The translations under genes were made by a program, and so were the position numbers. DNA of 64,000 bases from an uncultured Pelagibacteraceae bacterium (GTDB lineage: Bacteria; Pseudomonadota; Alphaproteobacteria; Pelagibacterales; Pelagibacteraceae). The notes below the pieces were generated by a model that was given only the letters and a program-made list of their open reading frames with translations, did not search any database and had not been told where the DNA came from. The stretch is taken from positions 49,185 through 113,184 of the forward strand of contig CACABC010000003.1 in assembly GCA_902530635.1 (NCBI GenBank). The letters run 5' to 3'. Below are positions 52,120 to 61,513 of this stretch, piece after piece; the stretch's first letter is position 1; every line of letters starts with the position of its first letter.

Positions 52120-52410
52120 CTATTTTTTTTTAAACTTTCTATATTCAAAGTTAATATACGCTTTAATCATTTCGATCCATATCTTATTTGTCAATTTTGT
52201 ATCGATTTTTTTCTTTAAAGATTTTTTTTTAATATTTTTCAATATAACTTTGATCCGTGCCTTATCAATAATTTGTTTTTTTGAAGTTTTATTCTTTAGT
52301 ATTTTACTTACTAGTACAGTTCTAACTTTGATTATATCAAGCAGTTTATTATCCAAAGCATCCAATTTTCTTCTAATCTTAAGTATTCCCTTATTTTTGT
52401 TCAGCGACAT
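52120..52410 (-). CDS. AroQ-type chorismate mutase domain protein
   Basis: 96 aa; ILKIRRKLDALDNKLLDIIKVRTVLVSKILKNK...IWIEMIKAYINFE. Confidence 0.78.
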   Translation of the reverse strand: MSLNKNKGILKIRRKLDALDNKLLDIIKVRTVLVSKILKNKTSKKQIIDKARIKVILKNIKKKSLKKKIDTKLTNKIWIEMIKAYINFEYRKFKKK

Positions 52411-52452
52411 AAATGATATTAATATTTTTTAAAGATAATATATAACAAAAAA

Positions 52453-53481
52453 ATGGAAATTTTGTTAAGAAAAGATTTTTATAACTATGTTTATTATTGG
52501 TTATTATCTGTATTATTTTTAGTTGGTTTTATCGTTGTCATTGGTGGACTGACCAGATTGACTGACTCTGGACTTTCAATAACGACATGGGATGTTGTAT
52601 CCGGTATATTTCCTCCTTTTACACCTGAAGATTGGGATACAGCATTTAATCTTTATAAAGAAATACCTCAGTTTTATTTAGTTAATTCTGATATAACACT
52701 TTCAGAATTCAAAATAATTTATTATTGGGAATATTTTCACAGAATCCTTGGTAGGATTTTAGGATTATTATTTTTATTTCCTCTTTTTTATTTTTATTAC
52801 AAAAGAGTTTTTACAAATGAATATAATTATAAATTATTCATATTATTTATATTAATTCTTATCCAAGGCGCAGTAGGATGGTATATGGTTCAAAGTGGAT
52901 TGGTTGATAATGTTACAGTGAGTCATTACAGATTAGCAACTCATTTAAATTTGGCTCTAATTTTATTTACAGCAACTTTTTGGTATTTATTAAATCTTAA
53001 AAATTTAGCAAATAAAAAGTTTTTTAATTTTTCTAGAAAAAATAATTATGTAAAAATATTTATTGCCTTAGTTTTTTTACAAATAACATTTGGTGCTTTT
53101 ACTTCAGGATTAGACGCTGGGATGATTTATCAAACTTGGCCTTTGATGAACGAAACATATTTTCCAGATGATTTTGTTTTTACAAATAGTTTAATTAGTG
53201 TTCTGAGTCAGGAGTCTTTTGTTCAATTTATTCATAGAAATCTTGCATACGTAATTACTTTCTATACTATTGGTCTTTTGGTTTATGTTTTATACAAGAA
53301 GCTATACCATCTATATAATGCTATTTTCTTTTTAGTTTTAATAATTAGTATTCAAGTTTTTTTAGGGATATTAACTCTTATTAGTGGTGTAAATATTATT
53401 TTTGCTTCAATGCATCAATTATCAACTATTTTTCTTATAATTTTTACAATAAACTTTTATTATAAATCTATAAATCAATAG
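52453..53481 (+). CDS. ctaA: Heme A synthase (CtaA/COX15)
   Basis: VVIGGLTRLTDSGLSITTWDVVSGIFPP...YYWEYFHRILGRILGL...ATHLNLAL; multi-TM. Confidence 0.94.
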   Translation: MEILLRKDFYNYVYYWLLSVLFLVGFIVVIGGLTRLTDSGLSITTWDVVSGIFPPFTPEDWDTAFNLYKEIPQFYLVNSDITLSEFKIIYYWEYFHRILGRILGLLFLFPLFYFYYKRVFTNEYNYKLFILFILILIQGAVGWYMVQSGLVDNVTVSHYRLATHLNLALILFTATFWYLLNLKNLANKKFFNFSRKNNYVKIFIALVFLQITFGAFTSGLDAGMIYQTWPLMNETYFPDDFVFTNSLISVLSQESFVQFIHRNLAYVITFYTIGLLVYVLYKKLYHLYNAIFFLVLIISIQVFLGILTLISGVNIIFASMHQLSTIFLIIFTINFYYKSINQ

Positions 53482-53487
53482 TTTATA

Positions 53488-53516
53488 TTGACATCATAAT
53501 TAATAAATTGTAATTA
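53488..53516 (+). promoter_or_regulatory. Putative sigma70 promoter for rplM-rpsI (TTGACA 53488-53493, 17-nt spacer, TAATTA 53511-53516)
   Basis: Consensus -35 in the intergenic gap; -10 only a moderate match. Confidence 0.5.
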
Positions 53517-53529
53517 TCGCCAAGTTTAT

Positions 53530-53991
53530 ATGACACCATTTATTAAAAAAAAAGATATAAAGAACGACTGGTATTTAGTTAATGCTGAAAATCTTGTGGT
53601 AGGTAGATTAGCTGCATATATTTCGAAAGTACTTAGGGGCAAGACCAAATCTCAATTTAATCCTAACCAGGATAATGGTGACTTTATAATTGTAACTAAT
53701 ATTGAAAAAATTAAATTTTCTGGAAAAAAGTTTTTAAATAAAAAATATTATAGACATACTGGATATCCAGGAGGAATTAAAGAAACCACTCCTCAAAATT
53801 TACAGAGAAGAAACAAATCACAAGAAATATTGAAATTTGCTGTTAAAAGAATGCTTCCTAGCGGCCCATTAGCAAAAAAACAATTAAGCAAATTAAAAAT
53901 GTACTATGGAGAAAAACATCCTCATACATCTCAAAACCCTACAGAAATTAAATTTTCTCAATTAAATAAAAAAAATTATATAAAAAATTAA
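53530..53991 (+). CDS. rplM: 50S ribosomal protein L13
   Basis: [48 protein letters not shown]. Confidence 0.97.
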   Translation: MTPFIKKKDIKNDWYLVNAENLVVGRLAAYISKVLRGKTKSQFNPNQDNGDFIIVTNIEKIKFSGKKFLNKKYYRHTGYPGGIKETTPQNLQRRNKSQEILKFAVKRMLPSGPLAKKQLSKLKMYYGEKHPHTSQNPTEIKFSQLNKKNYIKN

Positions 53992-54434
53992 TGGAAACAA
54001 CTGAGTCAAATATTAAATCAACGACTAAAAAAATTAAACTAGATTTTAAAGATAGTAACTATGCTACAGGAAGAAGAAAAAAATCTATTGCAAGAGTTTG
54101 GATCAAAAAAGGTACAGGTAAAATTTATGTAAATGGTAAAGATATGAACCTTTATTTTAAAAGACCCGTTCATCAATTAATTGTCACTCGTCCTTTAGAA
54201 GAAACTAAAGTTATTAACGATTTTGATGTTAAATGTCATGTAAAAGGAGGAGGTTTATCCGGACAAGCAGGTGCAGTTATACATGGTCTATCAAGAGCAC
54301 TCGTTCAAGCTGATCCTAATTTAAAAAAAACACTCAAAAAAAACAAGTTTACAACAAGAGATTCAAGAAAAGTTGAGAGAAAAAAATACGGTCTCAGAAA
54401 AGCACGTAGAAGTTTCCAGTTTTCTAAAAGATAA
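53991..54434 (+). CDS. rpsI: 30S ribosomal protein S9
   Basis: [33 protein letters not shown]...[16 protein letters not shown]. Confidence 0.98.
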   Translation: METTESNIKSTTKKIKLDFKDSNYATGRRKKSIARVWIKKGTGKIYVNGKDMNLYFKRPVHQLIVTRPLEETKVINDFDVKCHVKGGGLSGQAGAVIHGLSRALVQADPNLKKTLKKNKFTTRDSRKVERKKYGLRKARRSFQFSKR

Positions 54435-54476
54435 ATCATTTATTTTCATTAAGATTAAAAGTGATATAAACAAATT

Positions 54477-55505
54477 ATGTCATTTAAAAGAATTAACATT
54501 GCTGTAGCAGGTGCCACTGGATATGTCGGACTTGATTTAATTAAAATTTTATCAAAACATCCAAACATAAAAATTCAGTATCTTTGTGCACAAAAAAAAA
54601 TAGGAAAGAAAATCCAATATTTTGATAAAGGAATAAAAGGTAAATTACCAAAAATATCAAAACTCAAATTTGTAAACTGGAATAAAGTAGATGTTTTATT
54701 TACCGCCTTACCAAATGGACAATGTCAAATTTTAGCAAATAATTTAAAAAATAAAAAAATAAAAATTATTGATCTTTCAGCAGATTTTAGATTAGAAAAT
54801 CCTACGATATATAAAAAATTTTATAAAAAAAAACACAGAGCAATAAAACTTATTAAAAAATCATTATATTCAATACCGGAATTTACAAAAAAATATGTTA
54901 AAAACTATAATATAATAGCTTGCCCCGGATGTTATCCTACTTCAATTCAAATTCCATTAATTCCATTAATAAAAAAAAATTTGATTAGTAAAAAAAATAT
55001 TATCATAGACTCTAAATCTGGATATTCTGGTGCTGGAAAAAACTTAAAAAAGAAATTCAAACACAAAAACTTATTTTCATCTACTCATGCCTATGGAATT
55101 TATAAACACAGACATGTCAGTGAAATTGACCAAGAATTATCTAAAGTTTCAAGAACTAAAGTAAATTATACTTTTGTTCCACATTTAATACCCACATTCA
55201 GAGGCATGTTATCTTCTATTTATGTTGAACCATCAAAGGGTGTTACTTTAAAAAAGGTTTATAATGAATTAAGAAAATTTTATAAAAATAATTATTTTAT
55301 TAAAATATTACCATTGAACAAAGAATTAGGTTCAGAGAATGTAATAAACACAAATTTTTGTGAGATTTCAATCAGTAAACTTAAGCAAAAAAGAAAAATA
55401 CTTATATTGTCCGCAATAGACAATCTTATCAAAGGTGCAGGTGGCCAAGGTATCCAAAATATGAATTTAATTTATGGTTTAAGGGAAAACGTTGGCATCA
55501 AATGA
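54477..55505 (+). CDS. argC: N-acetyl-gamma-glutamyl-phosphate reductase
   Basis: NIAVAGATGYVGLDLIKIL...IACPGCYPTSIQIPLIPL...DNLIKGAGGQGIQNMNL. Confidence 0.95.
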   Translation: MSFKRINIAVAGATGYVGLDLIKILSKHPNIKIQYLCAQKKIGKKIQYFDKGIKGKLPKISKLKFVNWNKVDVLFTALPNGQCQILANNLKNKKIKIIDLSADFRLENPTIYKKFYKKKHRAIKLIKKSLYSIPEFTKKYVKNYNIIACPGCYPTSIQIPLIPLIKKNLISKKNIIIDSKSGYSGAGKNLKKKFKHKNLFSSTHAYGIYKHRHVSEIDQELSKVSRTKVNYTFVPHLIPTFRGMLSSIYVEPSKGVTLKKVYNELRKFYKNNYFIKILPLNKELGSENVINTNFCEISISKLKQKRKILILSAIDNLIKGAGGQGIQNMNLIYGLRENVGIK

Positions 55506-55999
55506 GATTTCTTCTACTTTTAATATTTATTTTCAGTTGTGCAAATTTAAATAATTATGGAACAAAAAAAATATATATATGTGGAGATCATCCTTGTGCC
55601 AATAAAAAAGAAGTTAAAAGTTATTTTGAGAACAATATTTCTATTGAGGTATATACAGTTGCATCCAAAAAAAGAAAAGAAAATCAATATGATCTTGTTC
55701 AATTAAATATGTCTAAAGAAGAAAAAGATAAATATGTTTCTTTTACTGAAAGCAAAAAAAGAATTAAAAATAAAGTAAAAAATAGGAAAAATAATAAAAA
55801 AATTGTATTAAAAAATGAAAATAAAGTAAAACAAATTGCAAAAAAATCAGTTAAGCAGAAAAAGCAAAGAGAAAAAACTTTACCAAACTTAACTTTAGTT
55901 AGACTTTGTAAAAATCTTAATGAATGTGATATAGATGAGGTAGCTAAAGTTATTTTAAATATGGACAAAACTAAAAAATACCCAGATTTAAGTCAATAA
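55502..55999 (+). CDS. Putative lipoprotein of unknown function, lysine-rich with paired cysteines
   Basis: 165 aa, MRFLLLLIFIFSCANL lipobox-like; ATGA-coupled to argC. Confidence 0.7.
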   Translation: MRFLLLLIFIFSCANLNNYGTKKIYICGDHPCANKKEVKSYFENNISIEVYTVASKKRKENQYDLVQLNMSKEEKDKYVSFTESKKRIKNKVKNRKNNKKIVLKNENKVKQIAKKSVKQKKQREKTLPNLTLVRLCKNLNECDIDEVAKVILNMDKTKKYPDLSQ

Positions 56000-56001
56000 A
56001 A

Positions 56002-57300
56002 ATGTACAGAAATAAGAAAATTAATATAGCAATTGTTGGTCTTGGAAATATTGGTATAAATTTATACTCGCATTTAATTAAGAATAAAAAAAATATCATA
56101 AAAAAAAATAATATCAATTTTGATATAAAATATGTTTCTGCAAAGAATAAAAATAAAAAAAGAAAAATTAAGATTCCTAAAAAAAAATGGCTTAAAAATT
56201 ATCTTCAAGCTGCAAAATTAAAAGATATTGATATTGTTATTGAATTAATGGGAGGGTCACAAGGACCAGCTAAAAAACTGGTATTTACTGCAATCAAAAA
56301 CGGTAAGCATGTTGTAACCGCCAACAAAGCTTTAATATCAAAATATGGTGATATTTTATCATTACTTGCAGAAAAGAAAAAAGTTAATTTAGAATTTGAA
56401 GCTGCTGTTGCTGGAGGTATTCCCATAATAAGAACTTTAAAAGAAGGTCTAATAGCTAATAAAGCTCAAAGAATCTATGGTATATTAAATGGTACATCAA
56501 ATTATATTCTTTCAAATATGGATAAACTAAAAATAGATTTTAAATCAGTTTTAGAAAAAGCAAAAAAATTAGGATATGCAGAGAGCAATCCAAACTCTGA
56601 TTTGAACGGTGAAGACGTTAAATCAAAAATTCAAATTTTATCTTCGCTTGCTTTCAATTGTTTTATAAATAAATCAAAGATTAACCTCGAAGGTATAAAT
56701 AATATTGATGATATAGATATTATAAATGCTGATAACCTTGGTTACAAAATTAAACATATAGGTTTAAGTGAAATAGAAAATGGTAAATTAATACAAAGAG
56801 TACATCCATGTTTAATTAAAAAAGAATCTCAAATTAGTAATGTAAATGGTGTGTTAAATGCAGTAATTATAGAAGGTAAACCAATTGGAAAATTTGTTCT
56901 TAAAGGAGAAGGTGCTGGTCCTGGCCCTACCACTTCTGCTCTTGTATCAGATATATGTTCTGTTTTAAGGGGAAATTTAAAATTCCCTTTCTCTGTTTCA
57001 CATGCAAATAGAAAAAAAATAGCTCCACTAGATATATCTAATAAAATATTTTCCTCATATTTGAGATTGGATGTTATTGATAAAAAAGGTGTTTTATCAT
57101 CAATTACTAAAGTATTATCTAAAAATAAAATTTCAATTAAAAGATTAATTCAAAATCCTTTCAAAGGAAAAAAATCTGCGTCAATCATCATTATATCTCA
57201 CAAAGCAAAAAACAAAAATCTAGTTAAATGTATTAATCAATTGAATAGAAATAATTTTATTTTAAAAAAAGCTAAATTTATTAGAATAGAAGAAATATAA
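56002..57300 (+). CDS. hom: Homoserine dehydrogenase
   Basis: IAIVGLGNIGINLYSHL...HVVTANKALISKYG...EAAVAGGIPIIRTLKEGL...GILNGTSNYILSNM; ACT domain. Confidence 0.96.
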   Translation: MYRNKKINIAIVGLGNIGINLYSHLIKNKKNIIKKNNINFDIKYVSAKNKNKKRKIKIPKKKWLKNYLQAAKLKDIDIVIELMGGSQGPAKKLVFTAIKNGKHVVTANKALISKYGDILSLLAEKKKVNLEFEAAVAGGIPIIRTLKEGLIANKAQRIYGILNGTSNYILSNMDKLKIDFKSVLEKAKKLGYAESNPNSDLNGEDVKSKIQILSSLAFNCFINKSKINLEGINNIDDIDIINADNLGYKIKHIGLSEIENGKLIQRVHPCLIKKESQISNVNGVLNAVIIEGKPIGKFVLKGEGAGPGPTTSALVSDICSVLRGNLKFPFSVSHANRKKIAPLDISNKIFSSYLRLDVIDKKGVLSSITKVLSKNKISIKRLIQNPFKGKKSASIIIISHKAKNKNLVKCINQLNRNNFILKKAKFIRIEEI

Positions 57301-57302
57301 AA

Positions 57303-58244
57303 TTGATAAATCCTGCTTTATTAAACAAATTTATTACAGTCTCTGAGAGAGCAGCTTATGGTGCATCAAAATACATAGGAAAAAATGATAAAAAATCAGC
57401 AGATCAAGCTGCAGTTGATGAAATGAGATCAGAGCTTAATAAAATTGAAATGAATGGAAAAGTTGTAATAGGAGAAGGCGAAATGGACGAAGCACCAATG
57501 TTATTTATTGGAGAAAAAATTGGAACTGGTACTGGTGATGATTTAGAAATCGCAGTTGATCCATTAGAGGGTACAAATTTTGTAGCAAAAAATTTACCAA
57601 ATGCCATATCTGTATTATCAGTTGCGAACAAGGGCAGTATACTATCCGCCCCAGACACCTATATGGAAAAGATTGCTGTTGGTTCAGGATTACCGCCTAA
57701 TCTAATTGATCTAGACAATTCAGTTGAAAAAAATATTAAATTACTAGCAGATGCAAAGAATAAAAAAATTCACCAAATTACTGCTTGTATTCTTAAAAGG
57801 CCACGTCATGATAAAATTATTTCAATTTTAAACTCATTAAATGTTAAAATTAATTTCATTCAAGATGGTGATGTTACCGGTGTAATTTCCGTTGTAGACA
57901 AAAATTCCCCTATAGATATTTATTTAGGTGTTGGTGGAGGCCCAGAAGGTGTTTTGGCAGCTTCCGCATTAGCATGTTTGGGTGGACAGATGCAAACTAG
58001 ATTGGTTCTTAATAATCAAAATGAAATTAATAGAGCAAAAAAATTAGGTATTAACGATCTATCTAAAAAATATAACATCGAAGATATGGTAAGTGGGGAT
58101 GTAATTTTTTGTGCAACTGGAGTTACAGACGGAGAAATGTTGAAAGGTATTAAGGACAGGGGAGATTCGTTCGAAGCTTCGTCTTATGTTTTGCATAAAA
58201 ATCTAAAAGTTTCTAAAAAAATTACTAATTTAATTAAAAAATGA
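57303..58244 (+). CDS. glpX: Class II fructose-1,6-bisphosphatase GlpX (TTG start)
   Basis: KKSADQAAVDEMRSELNKIEMNGKVVIGEGEMDEAPMLFIGEKIGTG...EIAVDPLEGTN. Confidence 0.96.
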   Translation: MINPALLNKFITVSERAAYGASKYIGKNDKKSADQAAVDEMRSELNKIEMNGKVVIGEGEMDEAPMLFIGEKIGTGTGDDLEIAVDPLEGTNFVAKNLPNAISVLSVANKGSILSAPDTYMEKIAVGSGLPPNLIDLDNSVEKNIKLLADAKNKKIHQITACILKRPRHDKIISILNSLNVKINFIQDGDVTGVISVVDKNSPIDIYLGVGGGPEGVLAASALACLGGQMQTRLVLNNQNEINRAKKLGINDLSKKYNIEDMVSGDVIFCATGVTDGEMLKGIKDRGDSFEASSYVLHKNLKVSKKITNLIKK

Positions 58245-60025
58245 ATATCAACTCGGTTTTAGGAAAAAATTGGACTCCTAAAAACTACAATGAAGAAACT
58301 GTCAAATTTTTAAAAGAAAACTTTAACCTCAGTGAAATTGTTGCAAGATTAATTGCAATTAGAAAAATTAAAATTGAAGATGTTAATATTTTCTTAAAAC
58401 CAAAAATTAAAAATTTATTACCAAATCCATTTATTTTAAAAGATATGGACAAAGCAGTTAACAGGACTTTCCAAGCAATAATTAATAAAGAAATAGCAGG
58501 AATTTTTGGTGATTATGATGTTGATGGAGCAACATCAACAGCAATACTTGGAAATTATTTTAATGAAATTAATCATGAAATTAAAATTTACATTCCAGAT
58601 AGAAAAATAGAAGGATATGGCCCTAGTATTAATGGTTTTGAAAAACTAATATCTCAAGGGGCTAAATTAATTTTTACTGTAGATTGTGGAACCTTATCTT
58701 TTGAAACAATTGAATTTTTCAAAAAAAAAAATACTGATGTTTTAGTTTTCGACCATCATCAATCGGAATTAAAATTACCAAATGCTGTAAGCATTGTGAA
58801 TCCAAATCGTTTTGATGACGAATCAAAACTTAATTATTTATGTGCAGCTGGTGTTTGTCTGATGTTTTTAATAGCTTTAAACAAAAAATTACGAGAATCA
58901 AATTGGTTTGATAATAATAATATTAAAGAACCCAATTTAATTAATTATCTTGATTTAGTTTCTTTAGGAACAGTATGTGATGTTGTGCCATTAATTGGTT
59001 TAAATAGAGCGATTGTTAGTCAGGGTTTAAAAGTCTTTAAAAAAAAATCAAATTTAGGTTTAAACATCTTAAAAAATATATGTGGTATAGAAACAAATAT
59101 TACCACTTATCATCTTGGTTATATTTTAGGACCAAGAATAAATGCTGGTGGTAGGGTTGGAAAAAGTTCTCATGGTGCGAATTTATTATTAAGCAAGAAT
59201 TCTAAAGAAATTTTTAAAATTGCAAGTGAGCTTGACTCATTTAATAAAAAGAGAAAATTAATTGAAACTCAAATGCTTAACAATATCGAAAGTAAGGTTA
59301 AAAATAACGCTAATGAACCAGTAATTGTTTTGTCAGGACATAATTTGCATGGTGGAGTTATTGGAATTATTGCTGCAAGGATTAAAGACAAATATAATAA
59401 ACCAACAATTGTAATTTCAGTTGAAAAGGGCCTAGGTCGTGCATCTGCTAGGTCTGTATTAGGTTTTGATATAGGTAAAATTATTTTAAATGCAATAGAA
59501 AAAAATATCCTCAAAAAAGGTGGTGGTCATAAAATGGCAGGAGGTTTTACTATTGAAGAAAATAAAATCTTTGAGTTTAAAGAATATATAAATAATAAAT
59601 TTTCAAAAGTTTTAAAAAGTATAGACAAAAATGACATTCTTTCTTTTGACTCAAAAATATCTGCATCAGCATTAAATGAAGATTTTTACTCAGAAGTTAA
59701 TACATTGTCACCATTCGGTTCTGGTAATCCAGAGCCCAGATTTGTTATTGAAAATTTAGAATTATTAAAATCCTCAATCGTTGGTGATAGACATATAAAA
59801 TCAATCTTTGTTGCCTCAGATGGATCAGTTGTCAAAAGCGTGACATTTAATGCAGTAAAAAGTAATTTAGAAAGCTATTTATTATCAAAAAAACGTAAAA
59901 AAATTAATATTGTTGGAAAAATTAGTCTTAATGAATGGAAGGGTGAAAAAAATGTAGAGTTTATTATCGATGATATTTCTGTTAATAAGACAATCAATAA
60001 TTCGGTCCCATCGTCTAACGGTTAG
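58241..60025 (+). CDS. recJ: Single-stranded-DNA-specific exonuclease RecJ
   Basis: IFGDYDVDGATSTAILGNYF...VFDHHQSE...GGRVGKSSHGANLLLS...KKGGGHKMAGGFTIEE; stop inside tRNA-Glu. Confidence 0.96.
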   Translation: MNINSVLGKNWTPKNYNEETVKFLKENFNLSEIVARLIAIRKIKIEDVNIFLKPKIKNLLPNPFILKDMDKAVNRTFQAIINKEIAGIFGDYDVDGATSTAILGNYFNEINHEIKIYIPDRKIEGYGPSINGFEKLISQGAKLIFTVDCGTLSFETIEFFKKKNTDVLVFDHHQSELKLPNAVSIVNPNRFDDESKLNYLCAAGVCLMFLIALNKKLRESNWFDNNNIKEPNLINYLDLVSLGTVCDVVPLIGLNRAIVSQGLKVFKKKSNLGLNILKNICGIETNITTYHLGYILGPRINAGGRVGKSSHGANLLLSKNSKEIFKIASELDSFNKKRKLIETQMLNNIESKVKNNANEPVIVLSGHNLHGGVIGIIAARIKDKYNKPTIVISVEKGLGRASARSVLGFDIGKIILNAIEKNILKKGGGHKMAGGFTIEENKIFEFKEYINNKFSKVLKSIDKNDILSFDSKISASALNEDFYSEVNTLSPFGSGNPEPRFVIENLELLKSSIVGDRHIKSIFVASDGSVVKSVTFNAVKSNLESYLLSKKRKKINIVGKISLNEWKGEKNVEFIIDDISVNKTINNSVPSSNG

Positions 60026-60078
60026 GACAGATGGTTTTCAATCATCTAATCGGGGTTCGATTCCCCGTGGGACCGCCA
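60004..60078 (+). tRNA. tRNA-Glu(UUC), CCA encoded
   Basis: GGTCCCA...TGGGACC acceptor, anticodon loop TTTTCAA (TTC), T-arm CGGGGTTCGATTCCCCG, 3' GCCA. Confidence 0.96.
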
Positions 60079-60113
60079 TAAATTTTTATATTTTCTATTG
60101 TATTTTTAAGCAA

Positions 60114-61400
60114 TTAATTTTTTTTAGTTTTATAAGAAAGACTAATAATTATAGCCAATAATAAAAAAATGATGGTTGCATTATTTGTTGTAAAAAAACT
60201 ACCGGAAGCACGTATTGGAAAAACCTCTACTATAAATACATAAAAAAATGGAGAAAGAATATATTTTATTTTTTCATTTTTAAGAGCAATAAAAGATTTT
60301 TTTATAGACAATATTATAATTGATAGGAATAAAATCAAACCTACCGCACCCAGATCAGATAAAATTTCTAAATAATAATTGTGTGGATGAATATTACAGG
60401 TGGTTCTTACATTAATCGATTCTATTTTCCTTTTTGGACAATTGTATCTAAAAGATTTTAAGCCACCACCTATATATTTATTGAGTTGCCATGTAGAAAA
60501 ACCTGACTCAAATTCATGAAGATAAGTATGTTTATTTTCATAAGGTATATCATTATCTGAACCTAACAATTCATTATAATAAGATGATAATATATTTTTA
60601 GAAGCTTGATAAAAACCTTTATAATAAGTTTTTATTGGCTCGTTTACACTAAACACTAATGTCACTATTATTAAAACTGTTAAAAATATATGAAGTATAT
60701 ATTTTTTTAGAGTGTTGGTATTTAAAAATACAAGAAATATTCCAAAAAGAAAAAGCAATAAAGACATTCTGTTACCTGAAAAAATAATAGATAAAATCGT
60801 TACTAAGAATAATAAAGTCAATATTAATATTTTAATTCTAGTATCATTAATTTTTATTAGAAGCATAAAACCAAAAAAAAGAAAAAAAGAAAACTTTTGA
60901 ATAAAACCTCCAGCAATTGCCTCTGTGTTAAAGGGTCCTGTTAATTTGTTTGTTAATGGACTAGTAAAACCAAATAGGTCTTTACCATTAAAAAATTGGA
61001 ATATTATATCTATACTTACAAATAATGATAATAATCCAAATAAGTAAAATAAAAATTTATAGTTAATTTGCTCTTTATCGGTTATTAATCTTATTGCAAA
61101 ATATAAAAATATATATCTTAAAAAAAGCAAGCTTTTATAAATTATTGTCAAATCTTTATTCTGTGTATATCCAAAAAAATAAGATTCTGTTGTATTCCAT
61201 AATCCAGTCATGATTATATACAAAAAAGCAAATATCATTAATTTATCAACGATATTGAATTTTAACCTTTCTCCTTTGTTATAAAGAAAAAAACCTGCGA
61301 GGATAATTATAAAAACATTTAAATTTAATATAAAATTACCAAGAATGTAGCTCAACGGTATGAAGGAAATTAAACCAGTTAAAATATTTTGTTTTGACAC
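60114..61400 (-). CDS. O-antigen ligase family (Wzy_C) membrane protein
   Basis: Multi-TM; FSGNRMSLLLFLFGIFLVF and periplasmic NIHPHNYYLEILSDLGAVGLILFLSII. Confidence 0.82.
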   Translation of the reverse strand: MSKQNILTGLISFIPLSYILGNFILNLNVFIIILAGFFLYNKGERLKFNIVDKLMIFAFLYIIMTGLWNTTESYFFGYTQNKDLTIIYKSLLFLRYIFLYFAIRLITDKEQINYKFLFYLFGLLSLFVSIDIIFQFFNGKDLFGFTSPLTNKLTGPFNTEAIAGGFIQKFSFFLFFGFMLLIKINDTRIKILILTLLFLVTILSIIFSGNRMSLLLFLFGIFLVFLNTNTLKKYILHIFLTVLIIVTLVFSVNEPIKTYYKGFYQASKNILSSYYNELLGSDNDIPYENKHTYLHEFESGFSTWQLNKYIGGGLKSFRYNCPKRKIESINVRTTCNIHPHNYYLEILSDLGAVGLILFLSIIILSIKKSFIALKNEKIKYILSPFFYVFIVEVFPIRASGSFFTTNNATIIFLLLAIIISLSYKTKKN

Positions 61401-61513
61401 ATAAATTAATTAAATCATACAAAGAATATTTTCAAGTTGCATCGATACCAATTTTATGTCTTAAATATGATATATACAGAATAAACCGTTAATGTCTTAA
61501 GAGACTCAGTTAT

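Noticed and set aside
59970-60161. 63 aa ORF spanning the recJ end, tRNA-Glu and the O-antigen ligase 3' end
   Set aside because: Contains the whole tRNA gene and no domain; recJ frame is the supported one.
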